DNA of 18,353 nucleotides from F-183 sp036502165 (lineage in GTDB: Bacteria; Acidobacteriota; Terriglobia; Bryobacterales; Bryobacteraceae), in NCBI GenBank assembly GCA_036502165.1, contig DASXZC010000160.1, forward strand, positions 1 to 18,353, read 5' to 3'. The notes beneath the pieces are model-generated. The model did no database searches, had not been told where the DNA came from, and saw only the letters and a list, made by a program, of their open reading frames with translations. Positions 5,110 to 12,087 of this stretch are shown here, one piece after another. A program made the position numbers and the translations under genes. The first letter of the stretch is position 1. Every line of letters begins with the position of its first letter.

Positions 5110-8106
5110 ATGCGGACTCGTGCATCCGTTTCTTTCCTGATCTTTGCGGCCGCTATCCTGCGAGCGCAGAATTCTTATTATCTGCCGCAGATTTCTGACG
5201 GCGCCATATCGACCGGCAGCCTCAGGACGACCATCGCCGTCGTCAATCACTCGTCCACCACAACTGCGAACATCACAATCACAGGCACTCGCGACGACGC
5301 GAGCCCCGCGACTCTCAGCATCCCCGCTCTCGGATCAGGAACCACCCTCAGCGCGAGTCTCGCTCCAGGCGCCGCTCGTCTGTTCACCACCGACGGCTCC
5401 GGCGACGGATCCCTGATCGCGGGCCAACTCCTCTCCGACATCCCGATCGGTGTTTCGGCGGTGATTTCGAGCGTCGATGTGAGCGGCAACGTTTCGAGCG
5501 AGACTTACGCTCCCGCCTCCAGCGCGGACGAACTCGCGGCCGAGTACCTCTTGCCCGTCGACACCACCGGCGTCCTCAACACTGTTGTTGCTCTGTACAA
5601 TCCGTCATCGGCGGCGACGGCCTCGGTCACGATCAGTTTGCTCGATCCCTCGGGCCAATCGGTCGAATCCACCACTATCGCGCTCGCCCCAGGCGCCCAC
5701 ACCACGCGCTTCGTAAAAGCAGACCTCTTTCCCGACATCGCGGACTTCCGCGGCTCGCTCGATGTTGCCTCGTCTGGTGTAAACATCGCTGCGGTCGCCA
5801 TGCGGCAAAGGTCGGGCTCAGCGTGGTTCTCGCTCGTGCCGGGAGTCAACAAGCTCTCCCACAAACTGCGCTTCGTATTTCCGCAGATCTTCGATGGTCC
5901 CGCGCCGGAAGGAACGCTCCAGACAACATTGATTCTGACGAACCTCTCGGCTTCTCAATCCGCCAATCCGACGCTCACGATGACCCTCGACGATGGCACT
6001 CCCATGACCGTGAACATTCCCGTGCTCACTGGCGCTGCGTCCATCCCGCCCAGCGGCACTGTGTTCTGGCAGACCGACGGGCTCAGTCCCGCGCTTGCCT
6101 CGGGTGCCGCTGTGATCCAATCCGATCAGCCGCTGGCAGTCACTGCTGTATTCACTGCATTCGATTCGAACGGGAACGCACTTTCGGAATCCGGCGCGAC
6201 TCCCTCGGCTGTGAACAATCAATTCCGCATCCCCTTCGATCAATCCATCGGAGTCACAGCCGGCGCGACGTTTCTCAACACCGGTGCCCGCCCCATGACG
6301 TTGACTCTGACGCTCGTCGACCGGGATGGCGTCATGCTCGGAACTACGCAATCGAATCCGCTGCCCGCCCACGGCCGCCTCGCAGGCGCCATCTCGGACT
6401 TCTTTCCAGGTGCCACGGTCACCTCCGGATCGATCCTCGTCTCGACCGCAACCCCGGTTGACCTGTCGCTCGCGGCTTTCAATACCCGCCTCGGCTCAAT
6501 GGCGCGCTCGACCGCACCCGCCCTTCGCATACCGGTGTCGCCCGCCGGCACGCCCTCGACAGTAACGCCGCAACTCGACTCCGCACGAGAAGTTTCCGCC
6601 GACATCTCGACCAGCGGCGGATCGCTCGCAGTCACCGATTCGAACGGCAATACGTTCACCCTGACCGTTCCTCAGGGCGCCCTTCTCGATCATGAGACGA
6701 TCACGATGACTCCGATCTCCTCGGCAACCGGCATCTCCGGCCCCGGACTCACCGCCGGCGTCCAACTTTCACCGGATGGATTGACGCTCATGCAGCCGGC
6801 CTTGTTGAAGATCGACTTGGCCTCTGCCGCGCCCGATGGCACATTCCCGATCGGATGGCGCGGATCTTCTCCTGGCGTCTACTTGAACGCTCCGCTCAAC
6901 GATCCGAACTCGCTGACGCTCGTGCTCTCACATTTCAGCGGCGCCGGTGTTGGCGGATTTGACGTGACCTCGGAACTGCTCTCTGTCGCGAATCAGCTCG
7001 ACCTCGTGCAATCCGCCGCCGCATACTGGGCAGGGCAAGCGCGGCAGGATGCGCTCGCCGGCGATGATGCCAGTTCAGCCATCGACAATCAGAAGCTACT
7101 CGAAACCCTCGACATCGGATTCGACACTGTGCTCGAACCTCTCATCGAACTCGCCACCGCCAGCGATGATCCCGACGTCATGCGTTGCGCCGTGACGCTA
7201 ACTCTCAGCGTCCTGCGCCAGTTTCAGTTGATTGGTTTGGAGGATGACCCGCGCATCGCCGCTGCTCTCGACTTCATCAACTACTGCATGCAGCGCTGGG
7301 CCGCGAAGTTGAAAGTCCGCTGCGACAACCACGATTTCAGTGCATTTTATGAAGTTCTGGGCGCTCTTCGTCAAGCCGCGCTGCTCGGCGTGGAAGTCGA
7401 CCTCGACCCCTCGTCCTGTCCGCCGAATCTCGAACTGGACTACAAATCCCTCATGACCGGCGACATCCCCATCGGAGTCACCGGCAATTTCTCCGCCACC
7501 ATCAGCGGCAAAGTGACGCTCACCGGAAGCTTCACTAAGGACATGCTGACCATGGTCAACGATCGGTCGACCGATCTGCTGACTTCCTTCACGCTGACCG
7601 GCTCGGCCCCTGAGAGCTACGACAGCATTACATTCAACGTCAATGGCGTCCCGCCCGGATGCTCCGAAACGATATCGGCAAAGACACCCGACGTGATGAC
7701 CGTCAAGCCCGGCCAGGATCCCCAATTGAGCCAGGTACAGTTCAAATTCAATCCGGCTTACACTCCACAAGCGCTCACGCAGAACGGCCAGCAGTTGTGC
7801 AGCTTCTGCCCGGTGTATCAAAAGAAACCGCTCAGAGTCGCGATTTGGATGGATCCCGGAAAGCCGTCGGAAACTCTGCTTTCCTCCTGTTCCGGCTTCT
7901 CGCAGACCCTCACCATGTACAGTTGGTGGACCGCCTGGGTCACCAACCACGCCGCCGCGGGCGACAACGGATACATCGAGAGTTGGACTCTCGACGACAC
8001 GCCGTCGCTGTTCGCGGATAAGAAGATCACCACCACGGTCATCGGATCCGGAGGCATCACGCTCACCGAGAATACGACCCTCATGCTGAAGCCGCCCGGG
8101 CAGTAG
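5110..8106 (+). CDS. Large secreted protein with four beta-sandwich repeats and a ZU5-like domain
   Basis: The 998-residue protein begins with a signal peptide (about 1-19, ending ILRAQ) and has an excellent ribosome site, GAGGAGGAG, 8 bases before the ATG. Four repeats of roughly 95-115 residues start near 23, 146, 255 and 372. Each opens with an aromatic-x-P element (YLPQ, LLPV, FPQI, RIPF), then a T-x-x-x-x-x-N strand, an Asp/Gly turn and a late strand. Repeats 1 and 3 share the PQ-x-x-DG opening, so the unit may be a duplicated pair. At about 497-575 a ZU5-like stretch is visible (GGSLAVTD, VPQGAL, TITMTP, LSPDGLTL). A helical region follows at about 620-775, then a beta-rich C-terminal part with a CSFC pair. 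No catalytic motif was recognised. An extracellular or surface structural or adhesive role is inferred. The lack of a PEP-CTERM or LPxTG end argues against those anchoring routes. Confidence 0.82.
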   Translation: MRTRASVSFLIFAAAILRAQNSYYLPQISDGAISTGSLRTTIAVVNHSSTTTANITITGTRDDASPATLSIPALGSGTTLSASLAPGAARLFTTDGSGDGSLIAGQLLSDIPIGVSAVISSVDVSGNVSSETYAPASSADELAAEYLLPVDTTGVLNTVVALYNPSSAATASVTISLLDPSGQSVESTTIALAPGAHTTRFVKADLFPDIADFRGSLDVASSGVNIAAVAMRQRSGSAWFSLVPGVNKLSHKLRFVFPQIFDGPAPEGTLQTTLILTNLSASQSANPTLTMTLDDGTPMTVNIPVLTGAASIPPSGTVFWQTDGLSPALASGAAVIQSDQPLAVTAVFTAFDSNGNALSESGATPSAVNNQFRIPFDQSIGVTAGATFLNTGARPMTLTLTLVDRDGVMLGTTQSNPLPAHGRLAGAISDFFPGATVTSGSILVSTATPVDLSLAAFNTRLGSMARSTAPALRIPVSPAGTPSTVTPQLDSAREVSADISTSGGSLAVTDSNGNTFTLTVPQGALLDHETITMTPISSATGISGPGLTAGVQLSPDGLTLMQPALLKIDLASAAPDGTFPIGWRGSSPGVYLNAPLNDPNSLTLVLSHFSGAGVGGFDVTSELLSVANQLDLVQSAAAYWAGQARQDALAGDDASSAIDNQKLLETLDIGFDTVLEPLIELATASDDPDVMRCAVTLTLSVLRQFQLIGLEDDPRIAAALDFINYCMQRWAAKLKVRCDNHDFSAFYEVLGALRQAALLGVEVDLDPSSCPPNLELDYKSLMTGDIPIGVTGNFSATISGKVTLTGSFTKDMLTMVNDRSTDLLTSFTLTGSAPESYDSITFNVNGVPPGCSETISAKTPDVMTVKPGQDPQLSQVQFKFNPAYTPQALTQNGQQLCSFCPVYQKKPLRVAIWMDPGKPSETLLSSCSGFSQTLTMYSWWTAWVTNHAAAGDNGYIESWTLDDTPSLFADKKITTTVIGSGGITLTENTTLMLKPPGQ

Positions 8107-8124
8107 CACCACATCCGGACACCC

Positions 8125-8130
8125 TACAAT
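8125..8130 (+). promoter_or_regulatory. Putative -10 element of thiG, giving a leaderless mRNA
   Basis: TACAAT lies exactly 6 bases before the thiG ATG (8137), the same geometry as the SDR promoter. The AAAGG between them is too close to the ATG to work as a normal Shine-Dalgarno site. No good -35 hexamer is seen at 17 bases. Confidence 0.4.
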
Positions 8131-8136
8131 AAAGGC

Positions 8137-8916
8137 ATGAGCGCTACCGTTCGCATCGCCGATCGCGAGTTCCGTTCCCGTCTATTTGTCGGCACTGGCA
8201 AGTACCGCAGTTTCCCCGAAATGGCCCGCTGCCACGCCGCCTCCGGAGCCGAGATCGTCACCGTCGCCGTCCGCCGCGTCAATCTCACCGACAAGTCGAA
8301 GGAGTCGCTCCTCGACTACATTGACCGCTCGAACATGTTCATCCTCCCGAACACGGCTGCCTGCTACACCGCCGACGAAGCCATCCGCACCGCCCGCCTC
8401 GGGCGCGAAGTCGGACTCTCCAATTGGGTCAAGCTTGAAGTCATCGGCGATCAGAAGACGCTCCTCCCCGACAATGAAGGATTGCTTGAGGCCACCCGCG
8501 TCCTCGTGAAGGAGGGCTTCGTTGTCCTCCCCTACACCACCGATGATCTCGTCAACGCTCGCAAGCTGGTCGATGCAGGTGCCGCTGCGGTCATGCCTCT
8601 CGGAGCCCCGATCGGTTCCGGCTTGGGGATCCAGAACTTGACCAACCTCCGGATCCTGCGCGAATCCATCACGGAAGTTCCCTTAGTCGTCGATGCCGGA
8701 GTCGGCACCGCATCCGATGCCGCCATCGCCATGGAACTCGGATATGACGCGATTCTGATGAATACCGCCATTGCCGAGGCTGAAGACGCGGTCACAATGG
8801 CCGGAGCAATGAAGCACGCCGTGATCGCCGGACGCATGGCCTTCGAAGCCGGCCGCATGCCGCGGCGTATGTACGCGAGCGCCAGTAGTCCGATGACCGG
8901 CATGGTCGCCCGCTAA
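8137..8916 (+). CDS. thiG: Thiazole synthase ThiG
   Basis: The 259-residue protein is full length for ThiG, the TIM-barrel enzyme that condenses 1-deoxy-D-xylulose 5-phosphate, dehydroglycine and the ThiS thiocarboxylate to make the thiazole part of thiamin. Family blocks are intact: LFVGTGKY (16-23), LPNTAACYTADEAIRTARL (70-88), VKLEVIGD (98-105) with Lys99 as the expected Schiff-base lysine, VVDAGVGTASDAAIAMELG (184-202), MNTAIA (208-213) and AGRMPRRMYASASSP near the C-terminus. No ThiS, ThiO, ThiH, ThiF or ThiC gene is in the window, so the gene stands apart from other thiamin genes here. No THI-box riboswitch is recognisable in the 30 bases between the previous stop and the ATG, and the promoter seems leaderless. 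A short hairpin overlapping the stop codon ends the unit. Confidence 0.96.
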   Translation: MSATVRIADREFRSRLFVGTGKYRSFPEMARCHAASGAEIVTVAVRRVNLTDKSKESLLDYIDRSNMFILPNTAACYTADEAIRTARLGREVGLSNWVKLEVIGDQKTLLPDNEGLLEATRVLVKEGFVVLPYTTDDLVNARKLVDAGAAAVMPLGAPIGSGLGIQNLTNLRILRESITEVPLVVDAGVGTASDAAIAMELGYDAILMNTAIAEAEDAVTMAGAMKHAVIAGRMAFEAGRMPRRMYASASSPMTGMVAR

Positions 8917-8939
8917 GGGCTTTCCCCTTTAAAGCCCTT
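8915..8939 (+). terminator. Hairpin overlapping the thiG stop codon
   Basis: The arms AAGGGCTTT (8915-8923) and AAAGCCCTT (8931-8939) pair perfectly around a 7-base loop. They are followed by a pyrimidine run containing TTTT (8944-8947). The left arm begins inside the TAA of thiG. This is a plausible terminator, although the U tract is interrupted by C. Confidence 0.5.
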
Positions 8940-8978
8940 CCCCTTTTCCCCCGATATGCTCTACAGAGGTCTTGCCCT

Positions 8979-9227
8979 TTGCACTCATCCATGCTTCAAT
9001 CGAATCAGATGACTACCAGCGCAGCCCGGAAGCAAACCGGCGTTGACCCGGATGAAAAAATCATACCGCTGCGGCTTCCCAGACTGCCGTATCATCCGAG
9101 TATTCCGGCCAAAGAACTCCGCCAAGCCGTTTCTCGCGTTGTAAAGGCGCGGCAGGCGAGGGAGCGTGAGGCTGCTGTGCTCGAGGCATCTTCGAACCAA
9201 GCCGCCTCGCATGAGAACGCTCAATAA
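8979..9227 (+). CDS. Small charged protein upstream of and overlapping the deoxyribosyltransferase/TIR-like gene
   Basis: The 82-residue reading frame starts at TTG with AGAGGT (8965-8970) 8 bases upstream. In-frame ATGs at 8991 and 9009 are alternatives without a good ribosome site. There is no signal peptide or membrane segment. The middle has a Pro/Leu-rich stretch (PLRLPRLPYHPS, about 29-41). A strongly amphipathic, charged helix follows (about 43-70, KELRQAV, then VKARQAREREAAVLEA), with a polar end. The 3' end overlaps the next gene by 17 bases, so the two are probably translationally coupled. A small charged protein encoded just ahead of a nucleotide-acting protein resembles an antitoxin or partner arrangement, but this is inference from layout only. 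I do not recognise the family. Weak -10-like TATGCT (8955-8960) precedes it. Confidence 0.55.
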   Translation: MHSSMLQSNQMTTSAARKQTGVDPDEKIIPLRLPRLPYHPSIPAKELRQAVSRVVKARQAREREAAVLEASSNQAASHENAQ

Positions 9228-9822
9228 GCTCGTTTTCATTAACTGCCCCTTCGATTCCGACTACCAGCCAATATTTGAAGCCATCGTTTTCGCGATCCAG
9301 GCGTGCGAATTTACGCCCAAGTGCGCGCTCGAATCAATCGACTCCGGCTACAATCGCCTCTCGAAGATCCTGGATCTCATCGATCTGTGCGACTTCAGCC
9401 TCCACGACATCTCCCGCACCGAGTCGAACCCTAAAGGATTGCCCCGATTCAATATGCCCTTCGAACTCGGGCTGGCACTAGGACGCAAATATTCGAAACG
9501 CCGCGGCGCCAGCAGGCTTCTGGTACTCGACCGCGATGCTCACCGCTATCTCGAGTTCCTCTCCGATTTACGAGGATGCGATCCCCTCGTGCACGCAAAC
9601 AATGCGCACACCGCCATCGCCCAAGTCCGCGACTGGCTTTCGTCGAATCAGCACGAACGTCCCCTCAACGGCCCCCGGCACCTCGTTCACTGGTTCGATC
9701 AATTTCAGGCCGATTTGCCCGGCGCCTGTGAGGAGTGCGGACTGGATCGCAGCGCCCTCGCCTTCAACGACCTCGTATTCCTCGTCCGTTATTGGCTCGA
9801 AATGAACGTGCCGGTCGCGTAG
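9211..9822 (+). CDS. Nucleoside deoxyribosyltransferase/TIR-like protein
   Basis: I chose the ATG at 9211 (203 residues) because the conserved fold begins at once. The longer frame from 9166 adds 15 residues that overlap the upstream gene. The N-terminus reads KLVFINCPFDSDY (6-18), a first strand plus Asp/Tyr element seen in nucleoside deoxyribosyltransferase-like and TIR-like proteins. Then come ALESIDSGYNRL (39-50), a strand DFSLHDIS (61-68) and FNMPFELGLALG (80-91). Glu85 in that last block sits where the catalytic Glu of these families is expected. The C-terminal half (about 100-203) has conserved-looking FLSDLRGCDPLVH and helical segments. Related domains cleave N-glycosidic bonds of nucleotides or NAD+, and several act in phage defence. 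Whether this one is an enzyme, and on what, is not shown. The 17-base overlap with the preceding small gene suggests a functional pair. The opposite-strand gene ends 4 bases away. Confidence 0.65.
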   Translation: MRTLNKLVFINCPFDSDYQPIFEAIVFAIQACEFTPKCALESIDSGYNRLSKILDLIDLCDFSLHDISRTESNPKGLPRFNMPFELGLALGRKYSKRRGASRLLVLDRDAHRYLEFLSDLRGCDPLVHANNAHTAIAQVRDWLSSNQHERPLNGPRHLVHWFDQFQADLPGACEECGLDRSALAFNDLVFLVRYWLEMNVPVA

Positions 9823-9825
9823 CAT

Positions 9826-10104
9826 TCAGAACCGGCTACGAATCCGCAGTCCGATCCCGCCGATCAACGCCAGCACCGCCATCACAATGAGGATCGTGGT
9901 CGTTTCTCGTGGATCGGACGGCGCCGGAATCGTCTGCAAATCCGTCACAAATGCGCACGATCCGCAATCCGCCAGCGTGCGGCTCTGATCGAGCAGCCCA
10001 ATATCCTGAAATCCGAGCGGCCCTGCTTCGAGAGCACCCAGAAGGACCGCGGCCAACCCACCAATCCGAGCCAGACGCGCAACAATTTGAGCAGGTTGCC
10101 GCAA
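9826..10104 (-). CDS. Small putative membrane protein
   Basis: This hypothetical frame fills what would otherwise be a 326-base gap. From the TTG at 10104 it encodes 92 residues. A basic N-terminus (RQPAQIVARLARI) leads into a hydrophobic helix (GGLAAVLLGALEAGPLGF). A 35-residue linker with a C-x-x-C (CGSC) follows, then a second helix (ILIVMAVLALIGGIGL) and the basic end RIRSRF. That two-helix layout with positive flanks is what a real small inner-membrane protein looks like. A TATACT (10114-10119) lies just upstream on the same strand. Other starts, at ATG 10131 or 10155, are possible. It is convergent with the deoxyribosyltransferase-like gene and divergent from the YqeY gene. No family was recognised, and a shadow frame cannot be excluded. 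Confidence 0.42.
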   Translation of the reverse strand: MRQPAQIVARLARIGGLAAVLLGALEAGPLGFQDIGLLDQSRTLADCGSCAFVTDLQTIPAPSDPRETTTILIVMAVLALIGGIGLRIRSRF

Positions 10105-10148
10105 GTGAAGACAAGTATAACCGACTCCCATGCGGTAGCCTGAAAGGA

Positions 10149-10595
10149 ATGTCACTCCTCGAAGTACTGCAAAAAGATATGGTCGCTGCCATGAAAGCGA
10201 AGGACGAAGTCCGCCTCTCGGCCATCCGTATGCTCAAGACAACGCTTACGAAATACAAGGCGGATCAGATGAAGGATCCCGACGAAGCCGCCGAGCTCCA
10301 GATCCTCAATTCGACCGTCAAGCAGCGGAAAGATTCGATCGACATGTTTCGCAAAGGCGACCGTGAAGAACTGGCCGCGAAGGAAGAAGCGGAACTGAAA
10401 ATCATCGAAGGCTACATGCCCGCTTCCGCATCTGCGGAACAGATCGATGCCGCCATTGCCGCCGCCATAGCCGAGACCGGTGTCACATCGCTCAAGCAAA
10501 TGGGAGTCGTGATGAAAGCGACGCAAGCCAAGCTGACCGGACTTCGAGTCGACGGTAAGGCGCTGAGCGAGAAGGTCCGCTCAAAACTGTCGTAG
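10149..10595 (+). CDS. GatB/YqeY domain-containing protein
   Basis: The protein begins MSLLEVLQKDMVAAMKAKDEVRLSAIRMLKT in its first part, the standard opening of stand-alone YqeY proteins, so I chose the ATG at 10149 rather than the upstream extension. The 148-residue length is normal for the family. Later hallmarks are also present: KQRKDSIDMFRKGDREELAAKE, EAELKIIEGYMP, and a C-terminal V-M-K-A-T-Q-A-K-L-x-G-x-x-x-DGKALSEKVRSKL. The domain is homologous to the tRNA-binding tail of the GatB subunit of the tRNA-dependent amidotransferase. The role of the free-standing form is not well established. An AAAGGA abuts the ATG with too little spacing. A TATAAC (10116-10121) may be its -10. It ends 14 bases from the convergent PEP-CTERM gene. 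Confidence 0.92.
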   Translation: MSLLEVLQKDMVAAMKAKDEVRLSAIRMLKTTLTKYKADQMKDPDEAAELQILNSTVKQRKDSIDMFRKGDREELAAKEEAELKIIEGYMPASASAEQIDAAIAAAIAETGVTSLKQMGVVMKATQAKLTGLRVDGKALSEKVRSKLS

Positions 10596-10609
10596 AGCTG
10601 TTTGAAGGT

Positions 10610-11116
10610 TTAGGCGTTTCGCCGGCGCGCCTGCCGCGCCGCGCGGAGCGCAAATCCAAGCCCGATCCCCACCATTGCCAAAGTGGCGCTGCCCGGTTCC
10701 GGCACGGCGACATTCACATCGAAATTCACGCTCGCCAGGACCGCCAAGTCGTTGATGCCGGGGCCGCCCAGGATGTCGAGCGTTCCCGTGTAATCGCCCG
10801 TCGGAGTCCCATCGGGAACGGTCACACTAAATATTGCAGCCGGTCCAAAGCTCTGGCCCGGATCCAAAGAGAACGGCCAAGTCGTGAAAAAGTAGTCGTT
10901 CAGGTCCGTACTCAAGGGGGATCCCAGAGAGGTAATCTGGGCAGAGTTCAGGTTCTCTGTTACCCCTTCTGGATTCATCGCAGTGGCCTGGAATATGACC
11001 GTAGTATTCCCGGTCGTGGTGATGGAACTATTCACGAAGTTCAGGTTGATCTGATCAGCGAACGCCAAACCGCCAATCATCGTCGCAACAGCGAAGAACC
11101 GCACCAATTTCTTCAA
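10610..11116 (-). CDS. PEP-CTERM sorting-signal protein
   Basis: The 168-residue protein is read from a TTG at 11116, because a strong GGAGG (11121-11125) lies 4 bases before it; the upstream GTG at 11146 would put that site inside the gene. The N-terminus is a signal peptide (KKLVRFFAVATMIGGLAFA). The mature part is Ser/Thr/Gly-rich, without Cys, and looks like a single beta sandwich of about 120 residues. The C-terminus is a textbook PEP-CTERM signal: VPEPGSATL, a hydrophobic helix AMVGIGLGFAL, then the basic cluster RAARQARRRNA. Such proteins are exported, then processed by an exosortase and associated with the envelope or extracellular polymer. No exosortase gene is in the window. It has its own promoter-like TATACT upstream and is monocistronic by layout. 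Confidence 0.88.
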   Translation of the reverse strand: MKKLVRFFAVATMIGGLAFADQINLNFVNSSITTTGNTTVIFQATAMNPEGVTENLNSAQITSLGSPLSTDLNDYFFTTWPFSLDPGQSFGPAAIFSVTVPDGTPTGDYTGTLDILGGPGINDLAVLASVNFDVNVAVPEPGSATLAMVGIGLGFALRAARQARRRNA

Positions 11117-11120
11117 GTTT

Positions 11121-11125
11121 CCTCC
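11121..11125 (-). promoter_or_regulatory. Ribosome binding site fixing a TTG start
   Basis: GGAGG on the minus strand is followed by AAAC and then TTG (11114-11116), the start I assign to the PEP-CTERM protein. The longer frame starting at GTG 11146 would leave the site internal and add ten residues before the signal peptide. Confidence 0.65.
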
Positions 11126-11169
11126 GATGAGGGTGAAGGAGTACACCCGTCTGCCAAGAACGAAGTACT

Positions 11170-11175
11170 AGTATA
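11170..11175 (-). promoter_or_regulatory. Putative -10 element of the PEP-CTERM gene
   Basis: TATACT on the minus strand would start transcription near 11163, leaving a leader of about 47 bases that contains the GGAGG site. No good -35 hexamer is seen at 17 bases, only TGGTAC. Confidence 0.35.
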
Positions 11176-11254
11176 CAACGTGACGTGGCCCAGTACCATA
11201 CGTCTAAGCAAAGCGCCTCAGACCTGCAACCTTCGTAACCCGCCGCGCTTCTTA

Positions 11255-11260
11255 TACAAT
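11255..11260 (+). promoter_or_regulatory. Putative -10 element of the cytochrome/PQQ operon
   Basis: TACAAT, in the context TTATACAAT, lies 20 bases before the cytochrome ATG (11281) and would give a leader of about 14 bases. The -35 region is weak (TTCGTA at 11232-11237). Confidence 0.4.
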
Positions 11261-11280
11261 GATCCAGGCAAGTTCACTCT

Positions 11281-12087
11281 ATGGTTCGTGGATGGAAATA
11301 CATCTGGGCTCTCCTCGCGTTAGCGGCTCTATCGCTCGCACAAGAGGATGCTCCGCGCCCCGGCGGCCGAGGACTTAACACTCGCGAATTTCTCGGACTC
11401 GGCGCCGCCCCGGATGCCGCCGCCGCCGCTCGCGGAGAGAAGATCTACAAACCGAACTGTTCCTTCTGCCACGGCGAAAAGGCGCGCGGAGGTGAAGGCC
11501 CCAACCTCGTCCGCTCCGCCGTCGTTCTTCATGATGAGAAGGGCGCCGCGATCAGCGCGTTCCTCGCGAAAGGCGACCCTGAAAAAGGCATGCCCGCCTT
11601 CCCGAATTTCACCAAGGAACAGTCCTACGACGTCGCCGAGTACCTGCATCTCCAAGTGGAACTCGTCGCCAATCGTGGACTCTACAAACGCCTCAACATC
11701 GTCACCGGCGATGCCAAAGCCGGCGAGGCTTCCTTCGCGGCGCAGTGCCAACAGTGCCACTCCGCGACGGGCGATCTCGCCCACATTGGAACCAAATTCC
11801 CACCCGATCAACTGCAGAATCGCTTCGTGTGGCCCGGCTCTCGCACCGGAGCGAAACGCCACGCCACCATCACCCTCGCGAGCGGTCAGACAATCGAGGG
11901 AACGCTTAAGAGGATCGACGATGCCGACGTCTCGATCTACGACTCCGCCGGCAACTACCACTCCTGGCCAACCAGCACAGTGAAGGTCCACATCGGCGAT
12001 CCCCTTCTCGGACATCGCAAGTTGCTCGAACACTACACAGACGCCGACATACACAATCTGACAGCGTACCTGGTGACGCTCAAATGA
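11281..12087 (+). CDS. Periplasmic diheme cytochrome c with an inserted beta segment
   Basis: The 268-residue protein has a signal peptide (about 1-20, WALLALAALSLA) and two covalent heme sites: Cys60-Cys63-His64 (CSFCH) and Cys156-Cys159-His160 (CQQCH). Met104 in KGMPAFP is the likely axial ligand of the first heme. After the second heme, at about 190-240, there is an extra stretch (ATITLASGQTIEGTLKRIDDADVSIYD) that looks like a small beta barrel. The family's usual YTDADIHNLTAYL helix follows it. No Met ligand for the second heme is obvious, so its sixth ligand may be His or absent. The stop overlaps the start of the PQQ dehydrogenase (ATGA). The cytochrome is therefore the natural electron acceptor of that enzyme, which lacks its own heme domain. 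Confidence 0.9.
   Translation: MVRGWKYIWALLALAALSLAQEDAPRPGGRGLNTREFLGLGAAPDAAAAARGEKIYKPNCSFCHGEKARGGEGPNLVRSAVVLHDEKGAAISAFLAKGDPEKGMPAFPNFTKEQSYDVAEYLHLQVELVANRGLYKRLNIVTGDAKAGEASFAAQCQQCHSATGDLAHIGTKFPPDQLQNRFVWPGSRTGAKRHATITLASGQTIEGTLKRIDDADVSIYDSAGNYHSWPTSTVKVHIGDPLLGHRKLLEHYTDADIHNLTAYLVTLK

Noticed and set aside
7198..8112. 304-residue minus-strand frame opposite the large secreted protein
   Set aside because: It has no recognisable domain; the opposite strand has a signal peptide, a ribosome site and repeats.
9166..9210. Upstream start for the deoxyribosyltransferase-like gene
   Set aside because: The extra 15 residues are basic, without fold, and lie within the upstream small gene; the fold begins right after 9211.
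9909..10148. N-terminal extension of the YqeY protein
   Set aside because: The family starts at MSLLE, and the extension is low-complexity and overlaps the putative promoter.
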